A DNA stretch of 64,000 nt from JAACFF01 sp963807975 (GCA_963807975.1 CAWEDV010000001.1:1674001-1738000), one strand, 5' to 3'; counted from the stretch's first letter, positions 17,975 to 27,457 are shown. The notes: generated by a model not told the origin, from the sequence alone. Made by a program: numbers and translations.

Positions 17975-18013
17975 GAGCAGTATCGTCCCTATCAGTAGTG
18001 TTAATTGAATTAG

Positions 18014-18226
18014 ATGAGCAAAGAATCTCTGCTAGAGCAGTATGCCGGCGTAGATGATGTAAGCAAACGGTTGAAGATTCATCCTGAATCGGTCAGGCGA
18101 TTGATACGTCAAGGCAAGCTGCCGGCAATCAAATTCGGAAACAAGTGGTTAGTGGAACGAGCCACTTTGGAACAGTTTGCAAGTCACTATGATCCACGAC
18201 CTGGAAATAAAGCGACATTATTATAG
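18014..18226 (+). CDS. Small MerR-like/excisionase-family HTH DNA-binding protein (BldC-like)
   Basis: The 70-residue protein is almost entirely one winged-helix domain of the helix_turn_helix_17 type: a recognition segment KRLKIHPESVRRLIRQGKLP followed by the wing FGNKWLVERATLEQF. Proteins of this size and type include phage excisionases and the actinobacterial developmental regulator BldC. There are no phage genes near it. It sits 89 nt upstream of ftsZ on the same strand with a promoter and operator-like repeats in front, which suggests a role in cell-division or autoregulated control; this is inference. Confidence 0.75.
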   Translation: MSKESLLEQYAGVDDVSKRLKIHPESVRRLIRQGKLPAIKFGNKWLVERATLEQFASHYDPRPGNKATLL

Positions 18227-18315
18227 GCAAGACTCTGGTGCATTGTTTGGTCGCGAAGCATCAGTAGACAGCGAATATTGGTTCTATACCTGTATTAGAT
18301 AGGGGGTATTTAGAA

Positions 18316-19503
18316 ATGCAAAGAACATCCACACTGGAAAGCATGGCAGTCATTCGCGTGGTAGGCGTAGGTGGGGGCGGCAGCAATGCCGTCAACCGGA
18401 TGATTGCCGAAGGTGTAAGCGGCGTCGATTTTGTGGTCGTTAATACCGATAATCAATCCTTGCTGATGTCGGATGCACCCGTTCGTGTACGCATTGGCGA
18501 TAAACTGACACGTGGCCTAGGCGCCGGTGGCGTCGCCGAGAGAGGTGAAAAAGCAGCCAGCGAGACGTTGGATGAGCTTTATCAAGTGCTGCAAGGGTCT
18601 GATATGGTCTTTATTACGGCCGGAATGGGCGGTGGCACAGGAACCGGGGCAGCTCCTATCGTAGCGCAGGCAGCTCGTGAACAGGGAGCGCTAACGATTG
18701 GCGTGGTGACACGGCCATTCCTATTCGAAGGCAGCAAACGAGCCAATTCGGCCGAACAGGGGATTGAGCAGCTTCGCGAGCATGTGGATACGCTCATCGT
18801 TATCCCCAATGACCGGCTGTTAGAATTAACAGAAAAAAGAATGTCCTTGACCGAATCCTTCCGCATGGCTGATGATGTACTGCGACAGGGGATTCAAGGC
18901 ATAACTGAACTGATCACGACCCCGGGATTAATCAATCTTGACTTTGCAGATGTCAGAACAGTTATGACGGAAGGCGGATCAGCACTCATGGCTGTCGGCA
19001 TGGGAACGGGTGACGATCGGGCTCGTGTGGCGGCAGAACAATCAATCAGTTCTCGACTACTCGAGGTCACCATTGAAGGTGCACGAGGCATCCTATTCAA
19101 TATCACCGGTGGACCGGGTATGACGCTGTTTGAAGTCAATCAAGCGGCAGCCATTATTCGCGAGAAAGCCCATCCCGATGCCAATATGATTTTTGGCGCT
19201 GTGGTAGATGAAAATATGGGCGACGAGCTGCGGCTGACAGTGATCGCCACTGGATTTGATAACAACCAGACGCGCAGGCAGCTTATCCCACAGTATAAGC
19301 AAGCTGACAATGGAAATGGCAGTGCCGCTCCGCCGTTAAGCAAGAAACAGTCGCCGGTACAGGAATCGATAATTGTCGGCAGGCCGACCGGCCAACCGCA
19401 GCGCGAGCCAGTAGATGGCGGCAAGAAGCAAGAAGAAGCGAAAGTTGAATCTCGATTCTCGCCGAATAACCTGGAAATTCCGGCATTCTTACGCAGACGA
19501 TAA
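18316..19503 (+). CDS. ftsZ: Cell division protein FtsZ
   Basis: This is the tubulin-like GTPase that forms the division ring. The 395-residue protein carries the nucleotide-binding glycine loop GGGGSNAVNRM near residue 20, the tubulin signature GMGGGTGTGAAP near 105, and the T7-loop region NLDFADV near 210. After a variable linker (about 320-380) the conserved C-terminal peptide LEIPAFLRRR is present, which would contact membrane tethers. GGGGG upstream of the ATG acts as a ribosome binding site. The gene stands outside a dcw cluster (no ftsA, ftsQ or mur genes), next to a small HTH gene, and is followed by a strong terminator. Confidence 0.97.
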   Translation: MQRTSTLESMAVIRVVGVGGGGSNAVNRMIAEGVSGVDFVVVNTDNQSLLMSDAPVRVRIGDKLTRGLGAGGVAERGEKAASETLDELYQVLQGSDMVFITAGMGGGTGTGAAPIVAQAAREQGALTIGVVTRPFLFEGSKRANSAEQGIEQLREHVDTLIVIPNDRLLELTEKRMSLTESFRMADDVLRQGIQGITELITTPGLINLDFADVRTVMTEGGSALMAVGMGTGDDRARVAAEQSISSRLLEVTIEGARGILFNITGGPGMTLFEVNQAAAIIREKAHPDANMIFGAVVDENMGDELRLTVIATGFDNNQTRRQLIPQYKQADNGNGSAAPPLSKKQSPVQESIIVGRPTGQPQREPVDGGKKQEEAKVESRFSPNNLEIPAFLRRR

Positions 19504-19550
19504 TTTGTTTATTTGACCACGGCGTTGGTCGTATACATCCCCTCTGTCAA

Positions 19551-19587
19551 CTCCCCCTGTTTCTGAAACAGGGGGAGTCTCCTTTTT
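19551..19587 (+). terminator. Intrinsic terminator after ftsZ
   Basis: CTCCCCCTGTTT pairs with AAACAGGGGGAG (12 bp, 3-nt loop) followed by TCTCCTTTTT. Confidence 0.9.
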
Positions 19588-19640
19588 AGGTCATTTACCT
19601 GCAGAAGTTTAGTTCTGGCGTCGACCTTACGGGCTGAACG

Positions 19641-21266
19641 TCATGGTGTCCAGACGTCAAAGATAGGCTCGAAACCATGAAAACTCAAAAGGGAAGCGCT
19701 TTCTCCGGAACCATTGGAACTTAACAGTTCCCAGACGCCTGTGTCAGGGAAACCTGCGGCAGCAATGAACGCTTCGTTAGAAATCCATTGGCCATCCCTT
19801 ACCCTTTGCCCTGGACTCAGAATCGTTTGCACTGGAGGAGCATTTTCGCGGCCTAAGGCATAGAATCCTTCCCCCGAATAAATGAACCTGGCACCATCTG
19901 GAGCCCAAGAATGAACGACCAGGCTGTTGCCACCGGCGTAGGGAGCAGCATTGATCCCCGTCCCGTCGGCAACTACCACTCGAGATACTGACTCTGGATC
20001 CTGGCTATCCGGCTGTAGGACATATGCCAAACGGCTGCCATCGGGAGACCAAATTACGGGCTCAAAGGGACCAATCCCTTCAATTGCGCCCAATTGACCA
20101 GCTTGTCCAATACCGGGTATTTGCCATAATGTCGTCCAAGCCTCTGGCTCCCACGGCTGAGGATCGGGAATATGGGTAACGGTTTCTCCTTTTCCAGCTT
20201 GCTGTAATGAAGGGTAGAAAGCATATTCGCTGGCGGTATTGACCGGCTCGAACTGCAAAATGACCTCGTTGTTTGATCCATCCAGATCAGCTCGGACGAT
20301 ACTATCCGACCTGCTCAAGAGCAGTCTATCATTGGCCATAAAAGCGAATATTCCTCCCCCTTCTCCCGTAGGCAATATCTGAGATAGTTCTCCATCCAGA
20401 GTTACCAACCACAGATCTTCTTGATTTGTAACTCCTGGTCCAGAGGGATCAACTGCAATGGTATTGAAGGCCAGCGTCGTACTATCGGGGAGCCAATTAA
20501 TTTGGTTCAAAAGGAGCACGAAATCAACGGCCGTTTGGTCGATTTCTAAGGGCAGCTCATTGGAATCCAAGAGGTTGCGTAGGTCTTGACCATCGGCATT
20601 GACCACATAAAGGCGGTTGTTCGTCAGTGTACTGGCAATGAAGGCAACACGCCGGCCATCTGGCGATATTGATAATCTCTGCACATTGACAATATCGGCA
20701 AGCGGCATTGACTCCTCTGCCAGTTGCGGTGGATTTTTGGTGAGATCTAGACTTGCCGCAGAGAGTGTCCCATCCTCGATATAAGCCAGTAGACCAAGCC
20801 CTTCTGCCAGCGTGGGCGGGACTGGAGTGGGTGTTGAAGGAGCTGCTACCTCAGCCACCCCTTCGACTTTTTCGGCGCGCGTATACTGCTCACCCCCCGA
20901 AACCCAACATTCGGACCCATTGGCGATGTCAGGACATTCTATTTGCCACCACCCTGTGGGACCATGAACACCGAGAACTGATGCGGTCTCATCTTTCAAT
21001 ATGAAGCCGACACGATCATATTGGACGCCAGGACCACTGCGTACATTCAAGTCAACCAAAATAGTCACTCTAGCGGAAGACAATGGCCTTAGCGAAGACA
21101 GCGTTACTGTGGCAGCGGGCGTCACCGATTCTGACTTCGCCGTCTCATCGATAATTGCAGTCGGGGGAGGAGGGAAAGGTTCCAAGCTGCCGGAAAAAGC
21201 GTTGCAAGCCAGCGACGTCAGCAACAAGGCAATTATGGTCATGCCCAGCGCTTTATTACGAATCAT
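19641..21266 (-). CDS. Lipoprotein with bacterial SH3 domain and TolB-like beta-propeller
   Basis: The protein begins with a lipoprotein signal (LLTSLACNAF). An SH3b domain covers about residues 65-135 (VDLNVRSGPGVQYDRVG ... CWVSGG), a fold that often binds cell-wall peptides. After a Pro/Thr linker, repeats resembling WD40-like PD40/TolB blades follow (ISPDGRRVAFIAS, WSPDGSRLAYVLQ, WAPDGARFIYSG). It is likely an extracytoplasmic, lipid-anchored protein-interaction scaffold; no catalytic site is visible. GGAGG 6 nt before the ATG at 21266 supports this start over the TTG at 21269. It stands alone between ftsZ and the ubiD run. Confidence 0.8.
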   Translation of the reverse strand: MIRNKALGMTIIALLLTSLACNAFSGSLEPFPPPPTAIIDETAKSESVTPAATVTLSSLRPLSSARVTILVDLNVRSGPGVQYDRVGFILKDETASVLGVHGPTGWWQIECPDIANGSECWVSGGEQYTRAEKVEGVAEVAAPSTPTPVPPTLAEGLGLLAYIEDGTLSAASLDLTKNPPQLAEESMPLADIVNVQRLSISPDGRRVAFIASTLTNNRLYVVNADGQDLRNLLDSNELPLEIDQTAVDFVLLLNQINWLPDSTTLAFNTIAVDPSGPGVTNQEDLWLVTLDGELSQILPTGEGGGIFAFMANDRLLLSRSDSIVRADLDGSNNEVILQFEPVNTASEYAFYPSLQQAGKGETVTHIPDPQPWEPEAWTTLWQIPGIGQAGQLGAIEGIGPFEPVIWSPDGSRLAYVLQPDSQDPESVSRVVVADGTGINAAPYAGGNSLVVHSWAPDGARFIYSGEGFYALGRENAPPVQTILSPGQRVRDGQWISNEAFIAAAGFPDTGVWELLSSNGSGESASLLSFHGFEPIFDVWTP

Positions 21267-21526
21267 CAACTGCCTCCAGCAGTGAACGTTGCCTCTTAGG
21301 ACAATAATTTGGATAATCCAGATAGGCGAGATTCAGGATTTTGACCTGAGTGCCCATGGAGTGTATTACAGCATGGGGACCTGGTATCATCGACCTCGCA
21401 TTTTTAGATCAATTGATTTCAATAGATCTTGAATCCTACCTATCAGTTTAGTCACGAAGCATCTTGAGGCAAGACGATTTTCACGCATCTTCTATCTGAA
21501 AAACTTGCAGAATAGGAATATAGGCA

Positions 21527-22837
21527 ATGAGTTTTCGTAATTTTATCGATTTGGCTGCCAAGAGCGGCGATCTTGTGACCATTAACCAACCTGTTGATAC
21601 AACCTTTGAATTAGCAAACGTAGCCCACGCACTTGAAGGAAGGGTGGTGATGTTCAATCAAATTGAGGGTTACCCAAATTGGCGCATCCTATCTGGCCTA
21701 TGCGCCGACAGAAAGTTTTTCAGCATGGATCTTGGCGTCAACATGGACGAACTCGTCCACCATCTGGCACATGCTCTCAGCCATCCAGAGAACCCACCTT
21801 TGACAGAAAACGCTCCCTGCCAGGAGGTCATCATTAAAGATGTGGATCTGAACGATCTGCCGATTCTACTACATTTACCACGAGATGCCGGGCATTATAT
21901 CGCCAGCAATGTAGTCATAATCAAAGATCCAGAACTGGGCCGCAATATGTGCTACCATCGCTTGCTGCGCCTGGATAAAGAACATTTTGCTGTGCGTATT
22001 GTGGAACGCCGCGGGACAGACACAGCCATGAAGAAAACGGATGGTGATTTGGAAATCGCCATTTGTATTGGCGTTTCTCAGGCAGTTCATATGGCAGCCT
22101 CCATGTCCCCACCGCCAGGGGTCGATGAATTATCTGTCGCCCAGGCGCTGGCACCCACGCCTTTGGTTAAGTGTTTGACCAAAGATCTGGAAGTGCCGGC
22201 AGAGGCGGAGATCGTTCTCGAAGGACGCATCACCAAGCGCAAGGTCGCTGAAGGACCGTTTATGGATCTGACAGAGACAATGGATATTGTGCGCGACCAA
22301 CCGGTGATAGAAATCGACCTGATCACACACCGTCGAAACCCGATATTTCATGCATTGCTGCCGGGAGGCCTGGAACATAAACTGCTCATGGGCATGCCGC
22401 GAGAGCCAACGATATATGCGGAAGTGAATAAAGTGGTCAAATGCACCGGGGCTGTTATCACGCCCGGCGGCGCTTCCTGGCTGCACGCCGTGGTGCAAAT
22501 TGACAAACAGCATCCGGAGGATGGCCCATTGGCTATCGAAGCAGCATTTCGCGGGCATGGATCGCTCAAGCATGTATGGATCGTCGACGATGATGTGAAT
22601 ATATACGATCCGGTCGAAGTACAATGGGCGATGGCAACCCGCTTCCAGGCCAGTAAAGACTTATACCTGTATGAAGGGCAGCCGGGTAGTTCCCTTGATC
22701 CCTCGGGCACGCATGTTCCCGGACAGAAGAGTAAAACGGATAAGCTGGGATTAGATTGTACGATTCCGTGGGGCGGTGATCCAAAGAAGTTCAAGAAAGG
22801 GTCATATGGCCAGGTAGATTTGGCAGATTATATTTGA
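21527..22837 (+). CDS. UbiD-family decarboxylase, candidate anhydromevalonate phosphate decarboxylase
   Basis: The protein has 436 residues and belongs to the prenyl-FMN-dependent UbiD (de)carboxylase family. The active-site segment EGPFMDLTETMD starts near residue 242; in most UbiD enzymes the equivalent is EGPF followed by a Gly/Tyr-rich end. The C-terminal half (LKHVWIVDDDVNIYDP, PGSSLDPSG) reads like the archaeal UbiD proteins that decarboxylate trans-anhydromevalonate 5-phosphate. It heads a plus-strand run that ends with a fused aconitase X, the enzyme expected just before it in that pathway. No ubiX-type flavin prenyltransferase is in the window. A generic UbiD decarboxylase acting on another acid remains possible. 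Confidence 0.85.
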   Translation: MSFRNFIDLAAKSGDLVTINQPVDTTFELANVAHALEGRVVMFNQIEGYPNWRILSGLCADRKFFSMDLGVNMDELVHHLAHALSHPENPPLTENAPCQEVIIKDVDLNDLPILLHLPRDAGHYIASNVVIIKDPELGRNMCYHRLLRLDKEHFAVRIVERRGTDTAMKKTDGDLEIAICIGVSQAVHMAASMSPPPGVDELSVAQALAPTPLVKCLTKDLEVPAEAEIVLEGRITKRKVAEGPFMDLTETMDIVRDQPVIEIDLITHRRNPIFHALLPGGLEHKLLMGMPREPTIYAEVNKVVKCTGAVITPGGASWLHAVVQIDKQHPEDGPLAIEAAFRGHGSLKHVWIVDDDVNIYDPVEVQWAMATRFQASKDLYLYEGQPGSSLDPSGTHVPGQKSKTDKLGLDCTIPWGGDPKKFKKGSYGQVDLADYI

Positions 22838-22889
22838 GCCACCTAGTACAACATATCATTTCTAGATTGATGGGCTTGCAGGAGGAGAT

Positions 22890-24575
22890 ATGGGTTTAGC
22901 AACAATCTTGGCCGAAGAAAGTGGATTGATTCAACAAGAAATAGGCCTGGTGCTGCTACTGGCTATCGCAGCTTTGGTCGCTATTGTCAGCCGGCGCATC
23001 CGAGTTCCCTATACGGTCGCGTTGGTCCTGGCTGGTCTGGTTTTATCCTTTTTTCCCAATCCGTTCATCATTGACGTAAGCGGAGATTTAATCCTGGCCA
23101 TCTTGGTACCTCCACTGCTGTTCGAAGCCACCTTGCAGATCAAGTGGGAGAAATTCCGCAAGGATATCGTGCCCATTCTGCTTTTGGCTGTCGTCGGCAC
23201 GCTCGTGGGCACCATTATTGTGGGTGAGATCGTCACCTGGGTCCTTGATGTTCCCCTATTGGCAGCTATCGCTTTTGGCGCTTTGATCTCAGCTACTGAC
23301 CCGGTGGCTGTCATTTCGTTTTTCCGCAGTCTTGGGGTCAGCAAACGATTGGGATTACTGGTGGAGGGAGAAAGTCTGCTCAACGACGGTGTGGCGATCG
23401 TACTCTTCAGTATGGCTGTAGGCTTTGCGTCCGCGGGAATTGATCCAACCGCCCAAGGCTTGTCGATCATCGGTGATGGACTGATCCAATTTGTGCAGGT
23501 CGCCTTAGGCGGATTGACGGTTGGTTTCGTTTTGGGATACGCTGTCTCTTATGGCATCCTAAAAAATGTTGATGATCACCTGATTGAGACAACGACGACG
23601 TTCGCTCTGGCACTGGGCGCCTACGTTATAGCGGAAAGTTTCCATGTGAGCGGCATTTTGGCTGTGGTAGCCGCCGGTCTCATGGTTGGCAATATTGGTA
23701 TGCAGAATACCTCGCCAACCACCCGTCTCACTATCGAAAACTTTTGGGAGTTCTTGGCCTTCGTGGCTAACTCGTTGGTTTTCCTAATAATTGGTCTGGA
23801 AATAGAGATTACACAATTGTGGCCTGGTATCGTGCCGATTGTTGTTGCGGTTTTGGCCGTCTTGTTGAGCCGGGCTGTCGTTGTGTATGGTATTACGGCC
23901 ATTTACTCACGCTTCGCTTCTGTGCAACAAAAAATTCCCGGTCCATACCGACACGTTATGTTTTGGGGCGGACTGCGCGGCGCAATCAGTTTAGCACTAG
24001 CGCTCACTCTCTCCGGCGAGGTGTTTGGCACAGGATTCGTACGCGAGATGCAGGTGATGACCTTCGGCGTCGTACTCTTCACCTTGTTGGTGCAAGGGAC
24101 GACCATTGAAACTTTAATCCGTCGACTAGGGTTGTCAAAGAAGCCTGAGCATCTTTTAGAACACCAACGGCGCCAAGCCGATCTATTCACCAAACGAGCG
24201 GGATTAAACGAAATGAACCGCCTGCGCAATGAGGGCATGCTGTTCCGCGATATTTGGGAGGCAGTGCGCGCGGTTTATGACGAGGATATTAACATCTCCA
24301 AGGTGGAGATCCGCGATCATCTAGAGGATCATCCAGAACTGGAACAGGATTTATTCTTGCAAGCACGCTCAGACGCCCTGCGCGCGGAGCGGTCGGCTGT
24401 CACCGATGCTATGCAGCGCGACTTGATTTCCGAAAGTATACACGAGGAGCTTGTTTATGCTGCAGACCATCGTCTGGCAGCGCTTGATGTGATCAATGAA
24501 AAGCGCAGAGAGCAGGCGGCACAAGCTAAGAGTCGTTCCAAGCAAGATCTGGGTGAGGGAAAAGACAATGTATGA
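22890..24575 (+). CDS. CPA1-family Na+/H+ (cation/proton) antiporter
   Basis: The 561-residue protein has about 12 membrane helices over residues 15-410 and a charged cytoplasmic tail of about 150 residues. Family motifs are visible: LVPPLLFEA, the ion-binding ALISATDPVAVI with Thr-Asp-Pro, EGESLLNDGVAIVLFS, and FWGGLRGAISLALAL. These match NhaP/CPA1 exchangers that expel Na+ or K+ for protons. The tail is rich in Arg/Glu and may be regulatory. It lies 52 nt behind ubiD, and its end overlaps the UspA gene by 8 nt, a sign of coupling. Confidence 0.9.
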   Translation: MGLATILAEESGLIQQEIGLVLLLAIAALVAIVSRRIRVPYTVALVLAGLVLSFFPNPFIIDVSGDLILAILVPPLLFEATLQIKWEKFRKDIVPILLLAVVGTLVGTIIVGEIVTWVLDVPLLAAIAFGALISATDPVAVISFFRSLGVSKRLGLLVEGESLLNDGVAIVLFSMAVGFASAGIDPTAQGLSIIGDGLIQFVQVALGGLTVGFVLGYAVSYGILKNVDDHLIETTTTFALALGAYVIAESFHVSGILAVVAAGLMVGNIGMQNTSPTTRLTIENFWEFLAFVANSLVFLIIGLEIEITQLWPGIVPIVVAVLAVLLSRAVVVYGITAIYSRFASVQQKIPGPYRHVMFWGGLRGAISLALALTLSGEVFGTGFVREMQVMTFGVVLFTLLVQGTTIETLIRRLGLSKKPEHLLEHQRRQADLFTKRAGLNEMNRLRNEGMLFRDIWEAVRAVYDEDINISKVEIRDHLEDHPELEQDLFLQARSDALRAERSAVTDAMQRDLISESIHEELVYAADHRLAALDVINEKRREQAAQAKSRSKQDLGEGKDNV

Positions 24576-25023
24576 CATCGTATGCGCAACACGAGGAGGA
24601 GCAGGCAGCCGGGCGGTTCAACTGGCAGGGATTGAAAGAGCGAAAAGAACAGGTAATCCTCTCGTATTTCTATACGTCGCTGCGCCAGGTGATATGAACC
24701 AGAACACCTCCGCCTTGCAGTCTGCTGTACGCGAGGAACTGATTTGGCTGGGGAAGGCTCTGCTGCATGTGGCTGATAAACGTGCTCATGATGCCGGCCT
24801 TGAAGCACAAACAGTCATCCGGGTCGGCAATGTACAAGACGAGATCTGTCAATACTTGACTAATAACAAGGCGAGCATTCTTCTTCTAGGCGCACCACGA
24901 GGCACCACAGCCGAACTGTCAGGAGATGATGCCGTAGAGCGATTTGCGATGAGAATCACGGAGAAAAGCGGCGTGGAAGTGCAGATCGTGCGACCTGAAG
25001 AAATCCCAGCAGATGCTGGCTGA
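24568..25023 (+). CDS. UspA-like universal stress protein
   Basis: With the ATG at 24568, which overlaps the last codons of the antiporter, the protein has 151 residues and starts MYDIVCATRGGAGS, the beta-1 strand of the Usp fold. A long helix with DMNQNTSALQ to KRAHDAGLEAQTVIRVG and the strand SILLLGAPRG follow. The ATP-binding loop typical of UspA (G-2x-G-9x-G-S/T) is not clear, so it may be of the non-ATP-binding type. Usp domains often modulate antiporters, and here the gene is fused by overlap to one. A start at 24496 would read through the antiporter tail and is unlikely. Confidence 0.75.
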   Translation: MYDIVCATRGGAGSRAVQLAGIERAKRTGNPLVFLYVAAPGDMNQNTSALQSAVREELIWLGKALLHVADKRAHDAGLEAQTVIRVGNVQDEICQYLTNNKASILLLGAPRGTTAELSGDDAVERFAMRITEKSGVEVQIVRPEEIPADAG

Positions 25024-25074
25024 AGACGATGATAATTGATTTATTGATTCGCTTCCCAGCTGGTAATAATAAGT

Positions 25075-26883
25075 ATGGGCCAACAGCAAGATACAAAAAG
25101 GAAAGTCTACCAGCCAATGAATAATGCATTCGTTCCCAACAGTGAACAACAGGCTATGTTAGAGGGCCAGCGAGGGCTGGCGAAACAAATGGGCATGCGC
25201 TTGCTACTCGATATGGCGGCAGCAGCAGGGGCAACGGAGCTGGTGCCCATACGCAGCGCGCATTTATCGGGCGTTTCTCCGCTTACGGGTGGATTGGGCT
25301 TACGGAAATTTCTGGCAAGATTAACCGGCGACGGGGAGGCCAAGGTTGCTGTGCCCACAACATTGAATTCGGCTGGCTGTGATGAAAAACAATTTGAGGC
25401 GATGCGCATCACGGCGCCAAATTTCCTCGACCATAATCAAGAGATTGTAGCATACTATACGAAGTTAGGGGTCCAGCCTACCCAATCCTGCATCCCATAC
25501 GAGTGGGAAGGTGTGGTCAAAGAGGGAACGGCAGCATGGGCAGAATCGAATGCGATCTGCTTTGGTAATTCGTACTGTGATTTACATACTAATCGTGAAT
25601 CCGGTTTGTCTGCTTTGGCTTCTGCCTTGACAGGGTATGCGGCCTATTATGGCTTGCTAACAGAAGAAGCGCGGCGACCCAATCTCCAGGTTACGGTCAC
25701 GGCCGATCTTGGAGATGCAACTGATTTTTCGATCTTGGGCGACTGGATCGGCAAGCAGCGCCATTCTAGTTGGAAAACGCCTTATGGCCCAATTCCAGCG
25801 ATCAAAGGCCTAGCGGCAGATATCACGCATGAGCAGAAGAAGGCGCTCTCAGCCGCGGCAGCCAACTACGGCTGCCCCCTGCTCTACCTGGAAGAGCACC
25901 CAGCGACAGAATTTCAAGCGCAGCTCACCTTTGGGGCAAATGAGTTGGCCCAACGTTATCAGGAACTGTATCCAGAGACATCCGTCTCCTTGATTACCAT
26001 CGGCTGCCCCCAGGCGTCAGTGGGTGAACTACGGGCCACAGCGCAGTTGTTGAAGGGCAAACAGGTTACTGCTGATCCTGCCGGGCGTGGGGATGCCCCG
26101 CCACTGTGGATATTTACCTCATCGGCCAACAAAGCGATTGCTGAAAAGACGGGGTTGGCAGCCGTCATTCGTGAAAGCGGTGCGCTTCTGCTTGAGAACA
26201 CCTGCCCCGAGGTTGTGCCCTATGACCAGGCCTGGGTAGAGCATATATTGACCAATTCGATGAAAGCTGAGCATTATATCAAGTCAGGATTGAACGGTAT
26301 TCCAACATCGGTCATGACATTACCTGACTGCATTGCCATAGCGACCGGAGAGCTGGTGTTAGAACAGGAGGCAGCCAAAGCGCCCGATGCAACGGAGTCA
26401 CTTTCAACTGCACAGCTAACACCCGCAGCTCGCGGCATGCAACTGGAGACCGGACCGTTCTCGGCCGACGGCCGTGGACTCCCATCGCAAGGAGACTTCG
26501 CCATTAAGGGAGAGGCATTCGTCAGCGAAGCTCCGATCACGTTCCTCGGTTTTGTCAACCGTGAAACGGGAGTTATCGAGGAAGATGGACACCTTTTGGA
26601 CGGACAAAGTATGGCCAACAAGATCGCCATTTTCCCCAAGGGCAGTGGTTCATCGGTGGCACCCTATGTGATCTTGGAACTCATTTATCGTGGGCAAGGT
26701 CCACTGGCTATGATTAACACCAATATCGACCAACACAGCGCACCTGCCTGTTCGCTTGAAGGCGTTCCGTACGCGTTTGATTTCGATGCGGATGTAATCG
26801 CAAACATCAATCATGGCGATTGGATCGAACTAAGGCGTGTTGGCCAGGTAATCAGCGTGCAGGTATTGGAACGTAAGACCTAA
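25075..26883 (+). CDS. Aconitase X (AcnX): fused large (DUF521) and small (DUF126) subunits; candidate phosphomevalonate dehydratase
   Basis: The protein has 602 residues. Residues about 20-435 match the large aconitase-X subunit: SAHLSGVSPLTG, ESNAICFGNSYCDLHTNRES, GCPQASVGEL and LLENTCPEVVPY, with cysteines placed for an Fe-S cluster. Residues about 465-600 match the small swivel subunit (GEAFVSEAPITFLGFVNRET ... FPKGSGSSVAPYVILEL). In archaea the two subunits are separate genes and form mevalonate-5-phosphate dehydratase; fused bacterial AcnX proteins can be cis-3-hydroxyproline dehydratases. The UbiD gene in the same run favours the mevalonate role. An in-frame ATG at 25117 is an alternative start. 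Confidence 0.85.
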   Translation: MGQQQDTKRKVYQPMNNAFVPNSEQQAMLEGQRGLAKQMGMRLLLDMAAAAGATELVPIRSAHLSGVSPLTGGLGLRKFLARLTGDGEAKVAVPTTLNSAGCDEKQFEAMRITAPNFLDHNQEIVAYYTKLGVQPTQSCIPYEWEGVVKEGTAAWAESNAICFGNSYCDLHTNRESGLSALASALTGYAAYYGLLTEEARRPNLQVTVTADLGDATDFSILGDWIGKQRHSSWKTPYGPIPAIKGLAADITHEQKKALSAAAANYGCPLLYLEEHPATEFQAQLTFGANELAQRYQELYPETSVSLITIGCPQASVGELRATAQLLKGKQVTADPAGRGDAPPLWIFTSSANKAIAEKTGLAAVIRESGALLLENTCPEVVPYDQAWVEHILTNSMKAEHYIKSGLNGIPTSVMTLPDCIAIATGELVLEQEAAKAPDATESLSTAQLTPAARGMQLETGPFSADGRGLPSQGDFAIKGEAFVSEAPITFLGFVNRETGVIEEDGHLLDGQSMANKIAIFPKGSGSSVAPYVILELIYRGQGPLAMINTNIDQHSAPACSLEGVPYAFDFDADVIANINHGDWIELRRVGQVISVQVLERKT

Positions 26884-26905
26884 GATTTACGGTTGTTTAT
26901 TGACC

Positions 26906-27457
26906 ATGACAACAGAAATCATTCTCATTGGCCTTCTGGTGGCCGCCAAGAGCACGCTGGCAGATTTGCTGGCCGAAGAACTGCAGGTGCCCAGATACAG
27001 CCTGGATGAGCTTCGCTGGCCCTATATGAAAGAAATTGGCTACGATAAAGAATTGGATAATGCGTTGCGGCAGAACGGAGGATTTCTGGCTCGAGCGCTT
27101 AATTGGTAGTTATTCGAACCCTATACCGTAGAGCGATTTCTGGCCGAACGTCAAGGAGGTGTCCTCGATTTCGGCGGGGGCCATACTGTTTATGACAGCC
27201 TGGAAGCCAATGAGCGGGTTAAGCGAGCCCTAGCCCCCTATGCCAATATTTTTTTGATCTTGCCGTCGGCTGATCCTGAAATAAGCAGGCAGTTTCTTAA
27301 CGAGCGTCTGTCTAAGGAACCAGTTTAGTTGATTTTTGACTTTATCGTCTATTATTTGGCTCACAACGCCAATTGCGAAACAGCCCGGCACGTCATATAT
27401 ACCGAAGGGCGAACTACGCAAGCGTGCCGGGAGCTAATTCTGGAACTGGTTGTCTAG
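26906..27457 (+). pseudogene. Degraded P-loop kinase (shikimate-kinase-like) with two in-frame TAG codons
   Basis: A single reading frame runs from the ATG at 26906 to the TAG at 27455-27457, but it is cut by TAG at 27107-27109 and 27326-27328. Joined, it reads as a small nucleotide kinase: ILIGLLVAAKSTLADLLAEE, LDELRWPYMKEIGYD, ERFLAERQGGVLDFGGGH, FLILPSADPEIS and CETARHVIYTEGRTTQACRE. The Walker A loop is also damaged: the Gly before the catalytic Lys is Ala. Two nonsense codons plus a damaged P-loop argue for decay rather than readthrough. Its last codons overlap the convergent redoxin gene. Confidence 0.8.
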
